Assembly (NCBI GenBank): GCA_903905455.1
Contig: CAIVGN010000107.1
Coordinates: forward strand, 1-64,000
Length of the DNA: 64,000 nt
Direction of reading: 5' to 3'
Source: an uncultured Archangium sp.
GTDB lineage: Bacteria; Myxococcota; Myxococcia; Myxococcales; Myxococcaceae
Shown: positions 1-8,711 of the stretch, piece by piece
How the letters are laid out: the number at the start of each line of letters is the position of its first letter
Position numbering within the stretch: the first letter of the stretch is position 1
Notes under the pieces: model-generated
What the model was told of the DNA's origin: nothing
Databases searched by the model: none
What the model saw: the letters and a program-made list of their open reading frames with translations, nothing else
Program-made: the position numbers and the translations under genes

Positions 1-1508
1 ACGACGCGCGGGTGCGCGAGGTGCTCGACGCTGCCCGGCGAACCATTTCGAACGTCTCGACGATGAAGGCCCTGGGGTTCTGCGTGAGCGTCGGCCACGC
101 CCGGTTCATGGCGGATCGCTTCAACCGAGCGAACCTCCCTTCCGTGGCCATCACCGGCGAGTCGACCGAGACAGAGCGCCGGGACGCCCTGATTCGGCTC
201 CAGTCCGGCGCCTTGCGCGCGGTTTTCACCGTCGACCTCTTCAACGAAGGCATCGACCTGCCCGATGTCGACACCCTCTTTCTCTTGCGGCCCACCGACA
301 GCCCGACCCTGTTCATCCAACAATTGGGGCGTGGTCTTCGAAAGCGCCCGGGCAAGGTGCTCACGGTGCTCGACTTCATCGGTCGTCCGCACCAGGAGTT
401 CCGTTTCGACCGGCGATACCGCGCGCTCGTCGGTGGCACTCGGCGCCAGCTCGCAGAGCGACTGCAGGAGGGCTTCGGCTTCCTGCCGCCGGGGTGCCAC
501 TTCGAGCTCGATCGAGTCGCCCAGGAGAACGTACTCGCGAACCTGCGCCTGGCACTCACGACGCAGTGGAACACCCTGGTGCAGGAGCTCCGCTCCCTGG
601 GGGATGTGGCCCTGCCGCAGTGGCTGGCTGAGACAGGACTCGAGCTCGAGGAGTTCTATCGTGGCTCTGTTGGAGAGCGCGGGCTTGCGGCCTTGCGCTG
701 CGCCGCGGCACAGGGAGCGCCAAAAGGACCTCACGAGAAGGGGCTCAGCCGCGCCGTGATGCGATGCCTGCACCTGAACGACGCGGCGCTGCTCGACACG
801 TGGAGCGCCGCACTCGCATCGCCCAGGCCTCCACTGCCACTCACCAGCAGGGCGCGCGTGGAGTGGTCGATGCTCAGCGCCATCCTCTGGGACCGGCAAA
901 AGTTCGCGTCGCTGGAGGAGGCACTCGAACTGCTCTGGCAACACCCCGGCATCCTGCGGGAACTCAAGGAACTCTTCGCCGTGTTGCGAGGGCGCGTTGA
1001 TCATCACGGGATCCCCCTCGCCCGCCTCCCGGGCGTGCCCCTCAAAATCCACTGCCGCTACTCACTCTCGGAGGTCCTGGCGGCATTCGAGGAGCACCGG
1101 CCGGACCGGCCCTTTCGCACGCAGGCGGGTTGCCACTACGTGAAGTCACAGGGCGTCGACCTCTTCTTCGTCACGCTCCGGAAGAGCGACCGGGACTACT
1201 CGCCCACCACCATGTACCGGGACTTCGCGCTGACGCCGCACCTCTTCCACTGGGAGTCGCAGGCTGATCAGACGCCCGAGAGCGACGCAGCACAACGCTA
1301 CGTACGCGATGCGCGCGAGGGCAAAGGGCCGCTGCTCTTCGTGCGTGAGTCCAAGCAGGACGCTCGCGGCGAGACCGCCGCCTACACGTTCCTGGGCTCC
1401 GTGGGATACGTGCGGCAAGAGGGTGCGAGGCCCATCGCCTTCACGTGGAGTCTCACGCAGCCCATGCCTCCAGACGTGTTCTCTGCGGCGCGCGCGGTCA
1501 GTGGTTGA
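1..1508 (+). CDS. Superfamily II DNA/RNA helicase C-terminal part with DUF3427-like region (5' truncated)
   Basis: The gene enters from the left edge, so the start and the DEAD motor half are missing. Helicase motif V is visible as FNEGIDLPDVD and motif VI as QQLGRGLRKRPGK, both in the first third of the visible protein. These mark RecA-like domain 2 of an SF2 ATP-dependent helicase. The following roughly 350 residues, including YSPTTMYRD and a nearby LFHWESQ, resemble the DUF3427 region found at the C terminus of such helicases. Family members of about 1000 residues often carry a PLD-nuclease domain first and are linked to DNA repair or defence islands; that domain, if present, lies outside the window. 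The family call is firm and the biological role is not established. Confidence 0.85.
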   Translation, partial: DARVREVLDAARRTISNVSTMKALGFCVSVGHARFMADRFNRANLPSVAITGESTETERRDALIRLQSGALRAVFTVDLFNEGIDLPDVDTLFLLRPTDSPTLFIQQLGRGLRKRPGKVLTVLDFIGRPHQEFRFDRRYRALVGGTRRQLAERLQEGFGFLPPGCHFELDRVAQENVLANLRLALTTQWNTLVQELRSLGDVALPQWLAETGLELEEFYRGSVGERGLAALRCAAAQGAPKGPHEKGLSRAVMRCLHLNDAALLDTWSAALASPRPPLPLTSRARVEWSMLSAILWDRQKFASLEEALELLWQHPGILRELKELFAVLRGRVDHHGIPLARLPGVPLKIHCRYSLSEVLAAFEEHRPDRPFRTQAGCHYVKSQGVDLFFVTLRKSDRDYSPTTMYRDFALTPHLFHWESQADQTPESDAAQRYVRDAREGKGPLLFVRESKQDARGETAAYTFLGSVGYVRQEGARPIAFTWSLTQPMPPDVFSAARAVSG

Positions 1509-1540
1509 TTCGCCCGTCACTTCCCCCCCACAAAGCCCCC

Positions 1541-2419
1541 TTGCGCATCGCCATCCTCGGCCCCGGCTCCATCGGCAGCACCTTCGCCTTCCACCTCTCG
1601 CGCGCCGGCCACGACGTCTGCGTCATCGCCCGCACCACGCGCCTCGCGCAGCTCGAGGCCGACCGCGCCATCCTCACCACCTCCGGCCTGCGCGCGCCCA
1701 TCACCCCGCTGCCGGCCCTCGCGCCCGACGACGTCTTCGACCTCGTGCTGGTCACCGTGCTCGCCTCCCAGGTCGACGCGGTGCTCCCCGCGCTCACGGC
1801 CAATGCCTCGAAGCGCGTGATGTTCATGTTCAACGCCTTCAACGGGCTCCCCGCGCTGCGTGACGCCGTCGGCCGCGAGCGCTTCGCCTGGGGCTTCCCC
1901 GCGGTCATCGCCAGCCTCGTCGACGGCAAGCTCGCCTCGCAGGTCGTCCCCCGCGCCATGGCCGCCCTGCAGATCACCACCGTCGGCGGCCTCGCCGACT
2001 TCGCGCCCCCGGGCCTCGACGACCTCGCCCGCACCTTCAGCGCCGCCGGCATCCCCACCGTCGTCCACCCCGACATGGAGAGCTGGCTGCGCACCCACGC
2101 CGCCTTCATGGTCCCCCTGATGTTGAGCGGCGTGCGCCCCCTCGCGTGGACCGAGGCGCGCGCGCTCGCGCTGCGGATGAAGGAGGGCTTCGCGCTCGTG
2201 CGCCGGCTCGGCCAGCGGGTCACCCCGTTCGGCATGGGCGTGATGGCCGGCCTGCCGCGCGTCGTGATCAATTGCCTGTTGTGGGTGATCAGCCGGTCCC
2301 AGGCAGGCAAGGCGCTGGGCGCGGGTGAGGTCGAGGCCAGGTGGCTCGGCGAGGAGATGAAGAAGAGCGGCCCCTCACCCTGGCCCTCTCCCCGCACGCG
2401 GGGCGAGGGAATCGCTTAG
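1541..2419 (+). CDS. Ketopantoate reductase (ApbA/PanE)-like NADPH-dependent oxidoreductase
   Basis: The N terminus carries the Rossmann dinucleotide motif GPGSIGSTFAFHL, followed by the alternating strand and helix pattern of the ketopantoate reductase family. That family reduces 2-dehydropantoate to pantoate in coenzyme A synthesis, but many paralogues act on other substrates, so panE is not assigned. A TTG at 1541 puts the Rossmann strand at the very N terminus; an in-frame TTG at 1505 is the alternative. No strong ribosome site is seen. The last 17 or so codons (tail [16 protein letters not shown]) are made from a dispersed GC-rich repeat, so the natural C terminus was probably replaced or extended by repeat insertion. 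Confidence 0.75.
   Translation: MRIAILGPGSIGSTFAFHLSRAGHDVCVIARTTRLAQLEADRAILTTSGLRAPITPLPALAPDDVFDLVLVTVLASQVDAVLPALTANASKRVMFMFNAFNGLPALRDAVGRERFAWGFPAVIASLVDGKLASQVVPRAMAALQITTVGGLADFAPPGLDDLARTFSAAGIPTVVHPDMESWLRTHAAFMVPLMLSGVRPLAWTEARALALRMKEGFALVRRLGQRVTPFGMGVMAGLPRVVINCLLWVISRSQAGKALGAGEVEARWLGEEMKKSGPSPWPSPRTRGEGIA
2369..2410 (+). repeat. Dispersed GC-rich repeat, copy 1 (GGCCCCTCACCC...GGGCGAGGGA)
   Basis: The imperfectly palindromic element runs from ggcccctcaccc to gcggggcgaggga. It forms the 3' end of the preceding reductase gene. Similar copies lie near 6.85, 6.93, 11.86, 13.45, 21.3, 36.75, 51.07, 59.83 and 61.97 kb. Confidence 0.85.
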
Positions 2420-2431
2420 GTTCACGGGTTC

Positions 2432-4462
2432 GTGCGTGCCCTCAAAGCGTTGGTGAAGGTGTTGCTCGGCCTCTCTCTCGGACTCCTGCTCGCCGAAGGG
2501 GCGTTCTGGCTCCGCGACCGCGGCGCCTTCCCCCACCTGAACCTCTACCTCCCCGACGAGCGGCTCGGCGTGCGCCTCTGGCCCCACACCGAGATGAAGC
2601 TCCGCGTCGCCGACAACGCCGTCACCTCGGTGCGCATCAACAAGGAAGGCTTCCGCGGCGCCGACTGGCCCGAACCCTCCCCGAGCGAAGTCCTCGTCGT
2701 CGGTGACAGCCAGGTCTTCGGCCTCGGCGTCGAAGAAGGCGAGACCTTCTCCGCCCAGCTCACCGAGAAGCTCAAGCGCCCCGTGCTCAACGCCGGCGTG
2801 CCGACGTACGGCCCCCGCGAATACACCGCCGTCGTCGAGTCACTGATCCAACAACGCAAGATCGGCACCGTCGTCTACGTGCTCAACCTCTCGAATGATC
2901 TCTTCGAGGTCGACCGCCCGAACGTCCAACGCCACACCGTCTGGGACGGCTGGGCCGTGCGCGCCGAGACCGCCCCGGCACCGGGCGAGACCCGCGACTT
3001 CCCCTTCCGCCGCGAGCTCATGAGCCAGTCGCACCTCGTCTTCGCGCTGCGGCAGCTGATCAGCTCCACCGCCAAGCCAGTCACCGAGGGCTTCTCCACC
3101 GAGGGCACCTGGAAGGACGTGGTGCAGGCCAGCGCCGGCGTCACCCCGCCGCCCCCCGAAGACGCGGCCGCGCGCACCCTGCTCACGGCCCGCTCTGCCC
3201 TCGATACGCAGCTCGGCGACGTGGCCCGCGCGCTCGAGAGCCACTTCCAGGACAAGGTGAACGACGACCCCGCCTTCGCCGCCGCGGTGAAGCCCCTCGT
3301 GCCCCGCGGTGGTGACGCCCGCGACATCGTGCAGGTCACCTACGCCGAGGGCGCGCGCCCCGTCGATCGCACCGCCTACCACCTCTTCATGGCTGCCCTC
3401 GGCGAGGGTCGCAACGAGGTCTTCCTCGAGGAGCTCGCGAAGAAGCGAAAGGACCCCGCGCTCACCAAGCTGCTCGAGGAGCGTCGCGCGCTGCGCGGCA
3501 AGCTCGACGCGCTCAAGCCCCCGGGCGAGGCCGCCCACGCGCTCCCCATCGACGTGGTGCTCGCGAAGACCAAGGCTGCGTGTGACGCGGTGGGAGCGCG
3601 GTTGCTCGTCGTCGCCCTTCCCCTCGACGTCATGGTCTCCGCGGACGAGTGGCAGAAGTACGGCGTCGCGCCCCTCGACATGACGCCCACCCGGGTGCTC
3701 GTCGAGGACGTCGTCGCCCGTGCCGAGCGACTGGGCGCGGTGGGCCTCGACCCCACGTCCGCGCTCCTCGCCGCCGAGCCGGGCGCGTTCCTCCACGCCG
3801 ACCTCCACCTCACCGCGAAGGGTCACGCGGCCCTCGCCGGCAGCATCGTCGAGGCCTTGAACCGCCCCGTGAAGCCGCGCAGCACCCTCGAGCTCCCCGC
3901 GGACCGCAGCTGGCCCCCCACCGACGATGAGTGGCGCCGCCAGGACGAGTGCACCGTCAAGGGCAGCACCGCCGCCGGCTGCGAGACCAAGCTGGTGCGC
4001 GAGTGGCTGCGCGTGCGCTGCCTGCCCAAGCCCGCTCCGGGTGACGACTACGGCGACGTGAAGCCCGAGGTCATCGAGCTGATCCGCGGTGGCCACGGGG
4101 ACTGGCGCGCGTGGGCCGACGAGGCCGCGACGTTGATCATCCCCGTCGTCCCCGGCGATTCGGCGCGGGTGCGTTTCGCGTGGAACCAGGTCGACCGCGA
4201 GCTGACCCTCGAGTTCCCCCGCGACGGGAAGCTCGAGATGGCCTTCTCTTCCCCCCGCAAGCGCGTGAAGCGGCCCGTCGAGGAGCAGCTCTCCTACCGC
4301 GCGCCCCTCGTGGGTGACCCGCTCGCGCCTCCTTCCTGTCCCGCGGGCCAGCGCGCTGCCGGCTCGCTCTTGCGCTGCGCTCCTTCCTGCGTCGACGACG
4401 CGGGGTGCCACGTCGGACACTGCGAAGCCTGGCCCGGTGGTGGCTTCTGCGCGGTGCCGTGA
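2432..4462 (+). CDS. Membrane-anchored SGNH/GDSL hydrolase-like protein
   Basis: The 676-residue protein starts at GTG 2432 with a hydrophobic signal anchor (about residues 8-24, VLLGLSLGLLLAEGAFW). The block I SGNH motif appears as VVGDSQVFGLG near residue 92. A C-terminal catalytic D-x-H-like motif, HADLHLT, lies near residue 455, and extra domains follow. SGNH hydrolases act as O-acetylases, acetylesterases or lipases, often on sugars or lipids outside the membrane. The gene overlaps the di-iron gene by one base (TGATG), and that gene in turn overlaps the carbamoyltransferase, so the three are translationally coupled. SGNH proteins beside carbamoyltransferases are a recurring arrangement in sugar- and metabolite-tailoring loci. 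The substrate is unknown. A cysteine-rich tail (six Cys in the last 40 residues) is unusual for the family. Confidence 0.7.
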   Translation: MRALKALVKVLLGLSLGLLLAEGAFWLRDRGAFPHLNLYLPDERLGVRLWPHTEMKLRVADNAVTSVRINKEGFRGADWPEPSPSEVLVVGDSQVFGLGVEEGETFSAQLTEKLKRPVLNAGVPTYGPREYTAVVESLIQQRKIGTVVYVLNLSNDLFEVDRPNVQRHTVWDGWAVRAETAPAPGETRDFPFRRELMSQSHLVFALRQLISSTAKPVTEGFSTEGTWKDVVQASAGVTPPPPEDAAARTLLTARSALDTQLGDVARALESHFQDKVNDDPAFAAAVKPLVPRGGDARDIVQVTYAEGARPVDRTAYHLFMAALGEGRNEVFLEELAKKRKDPALTKLLEERRALRGKLDALKPPGEAAHALPIDVVLAKTKAACDAVGARLLVVALPLDVMVSADEWQKYGVAPLDMTPTRVLVEDVVARAERLGAVGLDPTSALLAAEPGAFLHADLHLTAKGHAALAGSIVEALNRPVKPRSTLELPADRSWPPTDDEWRRQDECTVKGSTAAGCETKLVREWLRVRCLPKPAPGDDYGDVKPEVIELIRGGHGDWRAWADEAATLIIPVVPGDSARVRFAWNQVDRELTLEFPRDGKLEMAFSSPRKRVKRPVEEQLSYRAPLVGDPLAPPSCPAGQRAAGSLLRCAPSCVDDAGCHVGHCEAWPGGGFCAVP

Positions 4463-5115
4463 TGGAGGCGCCGACCCCGTCGCCGTGGGTGCGGCTCACG
4501 CGCCCGCTGAGGTGGCGCAGCGCGAAGGGCACCGCCCGCATGCTCCTGGCCTTCGCCCGCGCCGAGCGCTCGAGCTTCTACGACATGATGGAGGCCGCCA
4601 ACGCCAGCGCCGACCTCGCGCGCAAGGCCCAGTACGTCGCCCACGCCGTCGACGAGGCCCGCCACGCGAAGATGTTCACCCTGCGCGCCCTCGAGCTCGA
4701 CCCCTCGCGCGCCACGGATCCATCGTTGTTCCACGCCGACTTCGAGCACCTCTTCACCGTCCTCGGCGAGGCGAAGTTCATCGCCTTCGTGCACGTGGGC
4801 GAACGGCGCGCGCGCGGCCAGATGCAGCTGTTCCGCGAGGAACTGGCGCAGCTGGAAGGCACCCCGCGGGCCGACACGAAGACGAAGGCGCTGCTCGACG
4901 CCGTGATGCGCGATGAGGAACAGCACGAGACGTACTCGCTGGCGCTCTCCCAGGAACTCGGCGGTTCGCTCGGGAGCGCTCGCCTGTGGGAGCTCAAGCG
5001 CGGGTGGCTGCGCGCCGGCGCCACCTTGAGCGGCCTCGTGTACACCGCGCTGATGTCGGTGCTGTACGTGGCGCTCTTCCCCCTCGCGCTGATCGAGAAG
5101 GCCCGCCGCCCGTGA
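4462..5115 (+). CDS. Ferritin-like di-iron carboxylate protein
   Basis: The 217-residue, mainly helical protein has two carboxylate/histidine pairs: an early glutamate with DEARH (about residues 61-65), and a later DEEQHE (about 152-157). This E...ExxH twice pattern is the metal-binding signature of ferritin-like di-iron proteins, including oxygenases and demethoxyubiquinone-type hydroxylases. The C terminus carries a hydrophobic stretch (GLVYTALMSVLYVALFPLAL) that should sit in or on the membrane. ATG 4462 overlaps the preceding stop, and its own stop overlaps the next start (GTGA), which indicates one coupled cassette. Its partners suggest an oxidative tailoring step on the same product the carbamoyltransferase modifies; this is inference. 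Confidence 0.7.
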   Translation: MEAPTPSPWVRLTRPLRWRSAKGTARMLLAFARAERSSFYDMMEAANASADLARKAQYVAHAVDEARHAKMFTLRALELDPSRATDPSLFHADFEHLFTVLGEAKFIAFVHVGERRARGQMQLFREELAQLEGTPRADTKTKALLDAVMRDEEQHETYSLALSQELGGSLGSARLWELKRGWLRAGATLSGLVYTALMSVLYVALFPLALIEKARRP

Positions 5116-6806
5116 GCGCCATCCTCGGCATCAGCGCGAACTCCCACGACGCCGCCGCGGCCCTCGTCATCGACGGCCAGCTCATCGCCGCCATGCAGGA
5201 GGAGCGCTTCACCCGCATCAAGAACGACGCCCACCTGCCGCTCGGCGCCGCCCGCGCGTGCCTCGCGATGGCCAAGCTCGACCCCCGCGCCCTCGACGAG
5301 GTCGTGTTCTACGAGAACCCCTACGGGAAGCTCGAGCGGGTGCTGCTCTCCATGCTCCGCACGTTCCCGAAGTCGCTGCGCCAGTTCCCCCGCGCGCTCG
5401 CCTCGCAGCTGGGGAACAAGCTGTGGGTGCTCGATGCGCTCAGCGCCAAGCTCGGGGTCGACCGGGCCCGCGTCACCTTTCGCGACCACCACGCCTCGCA
5501 CGCCGCCAGCGCGTACTTCGCCAGCCCCTTCTCCCGCGCCGCGGTGCTCACCGTCGACGCAGTGGGCGAAGAGACCAGCACCGGCCTGTGGCTCGGCGAG
5601 GGGAATTCGCTCACCTGCAAGGCGCGCATCGCGTTCCCCCATTCCCTTGGGCTCCTGTACTCCGCGCTCACCGCGTACCTCGGCTTCGAGGTCAACGAGG
5701 GCGAGTACAAGGTGATGGGCCTCGCCGCGTACGGCACGCCCCGGTTCCGCGCCGAGTTCGAGCGGTTGATCCAGGTGGATGACCAGGGCTTCACCCTGAG
5801 CCTCGAGTACTTCGACTCGCACACCAACACCGAGGTCGGGTTCTCGTCGAAGCTCGAGGCGTTGTTGGGGCCGCGGCGCATGCCGGGGACTCCGTGGCGG
5901 CTCGATGGGAATGCGGAGGACGCGCGCGCCGCGGACGTCGCCGCCACGCTGCAGGTGGTGCTCGAGGAGGCGTTGCTCCGCCTCGCCGCGCGGGTGAAGG
6001 CGCTCACCGGGGCCAACGCGCTGTGCCTCGCCGGGGGCGTGGCGCTCAACGCCGTGGCCAACGCACGGCTGTTTCGCGAGGCCGGGTTCGAGGAGTTCTT
6101 CGTGCAGCCCGCTGCGGGCGATGCCGGGGGCGCGCTCGGGGCTGCGCTGCTCGCGTCGGCGGAGCGCGGGGAGCCGCGAGGGACCTTTACGCACGCCGCC
6201 TGGGGCACCGGGGTGTCGGGCGACGTGGCCTTCGGGCTCGCGACGGCGCTGGGCTTGAAGGCCTCGCGCCTCGAGTCGGTCGTCGAGGGCACCGTGGAGC
6301 GGTTGGTGCGCGGGGAAGTGCTGGCCTTCGTGCAGGGTCGCTTCGAGTGGGGTCCGCGCGCGCTGGGTCACCGCAGCGTGCTGGCGCTGCCCGCGCCCGT
6401 CGAGGTCAAGGAGCGGATCAACCGGGTCATCAAACGCAGGGAGCCGTTTCGCCCCTTCGCGCCCATGGTCCTCGAGGGGGCGGCTGCGGCGTATTTTGGA
6501 GCGTTCGCCCCGCGGCTCGCGCCGTTCATGACCACCGTGGCCGAGGTGCGGGTGGAGGCGCGGGAGAAGTTGGCCGCGGTCACCCACGTGGATGGGAGCG
6601 CGCGGGTGCAGACGGTGAGCGCGGGGTCGCTGTGCGGCGAGGTGCTCACGCGCGTGGGTGCGGAGACCGGCGTGCCGGTGTTGCTGAACACGTCGCTCAA
6701 TGGACAGGGCGAGCCCATCGTCGCGACCGAGGCTGATGCGGTGGCGTTCTTCTTGGCGCACCCGGTCGATGCGTTGATCATCGCGGACGTGGTGATCAGC
6801 CGATAG
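5112..6806 (+). CDS. Carbamoyltransferase, NodU/CmcH/TobZ family
   Basis: The 564-residue protein begins ILGISANSHDAAAALV, the typical start of the ASKHA-fold YrdC-like carbamoyltransferases. It has the conserved DHHASHAASA histidine cluster, the VDAVGE and CLAGGVALNAVAN phosphate-binding motifs, RFEWGPRALGHRS, and the C-terminal block PVLLNTSLNGQGEP. The family transfers a carbamoyl group from carbamoyl phosphate, via carbamoyl-adenylate, to a hydroxyl group on sugars, antibiotics or toxins. GTG 5112 overlaps the upstream stop by four bases, so the start is well supported. It is the last gene of the coupled cassette with the SGNH hydrolase and di-iron protein. The acceptor molecule cannot be inferred. 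Confidence 0.92.
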   Translation: MSAILGISANSHDAAAALVIDGQLIAAMQEERFTRIKNDAHLPLGAARACLAMAKLDPRALDEVVFYENPYGKLERVLLSMLRTFPKSLRQFPRALASQLGNKLWVLDALSAKLGVDRARVTFRDHHASHAASAYFASPFSRAAVLTVDAVGEETSTGLWLGEGNSLTCKARIAFPHSLGLLYSALTAYLGFEVNEGEYKVMGLAAYGTPRFRAEFERLIQVDDQGFTLSLEYFDSHTNTEVGFSSKLEALLGPRRMPGTPWRLDGNAEDARAADVAATLQVVLEEALLRLAARVKALTGANALCLAGGVALNAVANARLFREAGFEEFFVQPAAGDAGGALGAALLASAERGEPRGTFTHAAWGTGVSGDVAFGLATALGLKASRLESVVEGTVERLVRGEVLAFVQGRFEWGPRALGHRSVLALPAPVEVKERINRVIKRREPFRPFAPMVLEGAAAAYFGAFAPRLAPFMTTVAEVRVEAREKLAAVTHVDGSARVQTVSAGSLCGEVLTRVGAETGVPVLLNTSLNGQGEPIVATEADAVAFFLAHPVDALIIADVVISR

Positions 6807-6838
6807 GTGGTCGGAGGTCCGGCCCCGCAGCGGTTAGT

Positions 6839-6954
6839 TCCCTCTCCCCTCGAGAGGGGAGAGGGTCAGGGTGAGGGGCCGAATTGGCACCACGCCCTGT
6901 GCTCGACATGGCCCCTCACCCCGACCCTCTCCCCGCTGTCGCAGGGCGAGGGAG
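6839..6954. repeat. Head-to-head pair of the dispersed GC-rich repeat (copies 2 and 3)
   Basis: One copy (6839-6880) is inverted and itself contains a strong CCCTCTCCCCTCGAGAGGGG-type hairpin. The other (6910-6954) is in the forward orientation. The facing ends, GTGAGGGGCC and GGCCCCTCAC, could form a long cruciform or a bidirectional terminator between the convergent carbamoyltransferase and zinc-ribbon genes. Confidence 0.85.
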
Positions 6955-6955
6955 T

Positions 6956-7348
6956 TTAGAGCGTCATCCCGCAGAGCGGACACGCGGACTCACCCGCCGG
7001 CACCACCGTCGCGCAGATGGAACAGCGCACCCCACCCTGCCCCGCCGGCGCCGCCACCTTCACCACCGGGGCCGCCGGCGCCCCCATCGAGGCGTCGACC
7101 CTCCGCTCCAACTCGGCGGCCTCGGGCAGTACCGCCCCCGGCGCGGCCGGCGCGAACACGAAGCGCGTGCGCACCGCGTCGACCCGCACCACCAACCGAT
7201 GCGGCCCCGACTGCGGGTTCACGAACTGCAACTCACCCGTGGTGCGCGTGGACACCGTGTAGCCATGGGCCGACAGCCAGCGCTCCACCCGCTGCATCAG
7301 CCGCGACGGCTCCACCGCCCCGGCGCGATCGAACGTCACTTCCTTCAT
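6956..7348 (-). CDS. Small protein with C-terminal zinc ribbon
   Basis: The 130-residue protein has no recognised N-terminal domain. It ends in two CxxC knuckles (CSIC at about residues 108-111 and CPLCG near 124-128), a rubredoxin-like zinc ribbon that suggests nucleic-acid or protein contact. ATG 7348 overlaps the TGA of the upstream gene, giving translational coupling. A GTG nine bases upstream is a less likely alternative. It ends the minus-strand run that begins at parA. Function is unknown. Confidence 0.65.
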   Translation of the reverse strand: MKEVTFDRAGAVEPSRLMQRVERWLSAHGYTVSTRTTGELQFVNPQSGPHRLVVRVDAVRTRFVFAPAAPGAVLPEAAELERRVDASMGAPAAPVVKVAAPAGQGGVRCSICATVVPAGESACPLCGMTL

Positions 7349-7833
7349 CAATGACACCCTTCCACTTGTGCCCGGCGCAACGTCTCCCGGGCCCCGTCCA
7401 GCTCCTGCTCGAGGGGCGCGGTGGGCGTCGCCGGCGCCGCTTCCTGCACGCCCGCCATGCAGCGCGCCCAGGCCGGCTGCCCCAACGTCCGCAGCACGCC
7501 CTGGCAACGCGCCCGCTCCTTCGCCTGCGCGGCCTCCTGGTCGGGCTTCACCTGCGCGAGGCGCTTCTCGACGTCGGCCACCTGCGCCTTCGCCCGCGCA
7601 CAACTGTCGGGCCCCACCGTCGGTGCAGGCGTCGGCGTCGGCTTCACCGCGCGCGAGGGGCCCGCGTCGTCACCTGACACGGTGTTCAACGGCGCGCCGC
7701 TGGTGACCTTCGACTTCACCCCCCTGGGGATGGAGCCGGGGTCGTCGGTGAAGTGCGACTCACCCTTCGAGTCGACCCACTCGTACAGCGTCTGGCTCAA
7801 CACCACCGTCATCAGGAGCGCGCGGAGCATCAT
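7348..7833 (-). CDS. DUF4124-domain secreted protein
   Basis: A short signal peptide (LLMTVVLSQ) is followed directly by YEWVDSKGESHFTDDP, the hallmark of DUF4124. The rest is a proline/threonine-rich linker and a charged helical region with three cysteines. DUF4124 proteins are common exported proteins of proteobacteria and myxobacteria with no assigned biochemical role. It is coupled to the zinc-ribbon gene downstream (ATGA overlap). Confidence 0.7.
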   Translation of the reverse strand: MMLRALLMTVVLSQTLYEWVDSKGESHFTDDPGSIPRGVKSKVTSGAPLNTVSGDDAGPSRAVKPTPTPAPTVGPDSCARAKAQVADVEKRLAQVKPDQEAAQAKERARCQGVLRTLGQPAWARCMAGVQEAAPATPTAPLEQELDGARETLRRAQVEGCH

Positions 7834-7860
7834 GCGGGCACTGTAACGCCGGGGGGTTGA

Positions 7861-8265
7861 TCAGCGCACGACGCAGGCCGTGCCCTCGACCGCGAGGGAC
7901 TGGGTGGCGAGCACCTTCGCCCAGGCGTCGATCTCACACTCGAGCGCGCTGTCGCTGACCTGGAGCACCTCGCGGGCCCGCATGTCGCTGACCGGCTGCT
8001 TCTGGCCGTTCTTCGTCTCGAGCGTCGCCGCCCAGCCGCAGTGATTGCAGCACGCGTGGTCGCAGAACATCTTGGTGCACATCGTGGGGTTCACCGCGAG
8101 CAACCCGGCCGCCGCGCCCGGCTCGCACCGGGGCAACGCCGCGAGCACCGCGCGCAGCTTGTCCGCCGCCGCCACGTCCGCGCTCACCTTCGCGCTCTTC
8201 TTCTCCGTCGCTTCCGTCGTCACGCACCCGCCCAGCAGCGCGAGGCCCAGCAGCCACTTCTTCAT
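7861..8265 (-). CDS. Small cysteine-rich lipoprotein
   Basis: ATG 8265 is preceded by a strong GGGAGG ribosome site. The signal peptide ends in the lipobox LLGGC. The mature part of about 115 residues contains a cysteine cluster (CTKMFC, CCNHC) that could bind metal or form disulphides. The family was not recognised. Its start overlaps the stop of the next upstream lipoprotein gene by four bases, so the two are made together. Confidence 0.65.
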   Translation of the reverse strand: MKKWLLGLALLGGCVTTEATEKKSAKVSADVAAADKLRAVLAALPRCEPGAAAGLLAVNPTMCTKMFCDHACCNHCGWAATLETKNGQKQPVSDMRAREVLQVSDSALECEIDAWAKVLATQSLAVEGTACVVR

Positions 8266-8711
8266 GTTCCACCCTCCCACGAGACAGTGCGACACACGGT
8301 CAGCGCCGCCTCGACTTCTTCAGGCTTCGCGCTCGCCGTCGTCGCGCACCACACGACGCGCGGACCGGCCTGGCGCACGCCGAGAAAACCCTGCTTCACC
8401 GCGTCGGCGCCCAGCGTGTAGCGGGCGCCCACAAAGTCACTTTCAGACTCTTTCTGCACCACATTGACCTCATCTGCCTCGAGGGCAGCGAGGAGCGACT
8501 CCAGCTCGGGCAACGGGTTCCCGGTGCTCTCGATCTGCAGCACCACGCGCCCCTCGGGCCCGACCTGCAGCAGCCCGTCGGTGCCCACGGCCTGCTTCCA
8601 GCCCTCGGGCACCACCACGTGCAGCCGCGCCGCCGCCTCCGGGGCCACGGGCTTGCCCGGCGTGTCACACGCCGAGACCAGCACCGCCGCGCCGAGCAGC
8701 AGCCCCTTCAC
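8262..8711 (-). CDS. Small lipoprotein, family not recognised
   Basis: The 149-residue protein starts with GTG immediately after the bactofilin stop codon (TAAGTG). Its signal peptide ends in lipobox LVSAC. The mature region is predicted mixed alpha/beta, with VVVPEGWK near its start. It is coupled to bactofilin upstream and the cysteine-rich lipoprotein downstream. No function can be assigned. Confidence 0.6.
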   Translation of the reverse strand: MKGLLLGAAVLVSACDTPGKPVAPEAAARLHVVVPEGWKQAVGTDGLLQVGPEGRVVLQIESTGNPLPELESLLAALEADEVNVVQKESESDFVGARYTLGADAVKQGFLGVRQAGPRVVWCATTASAKPEEVEAALTVCRTVSWEGGT

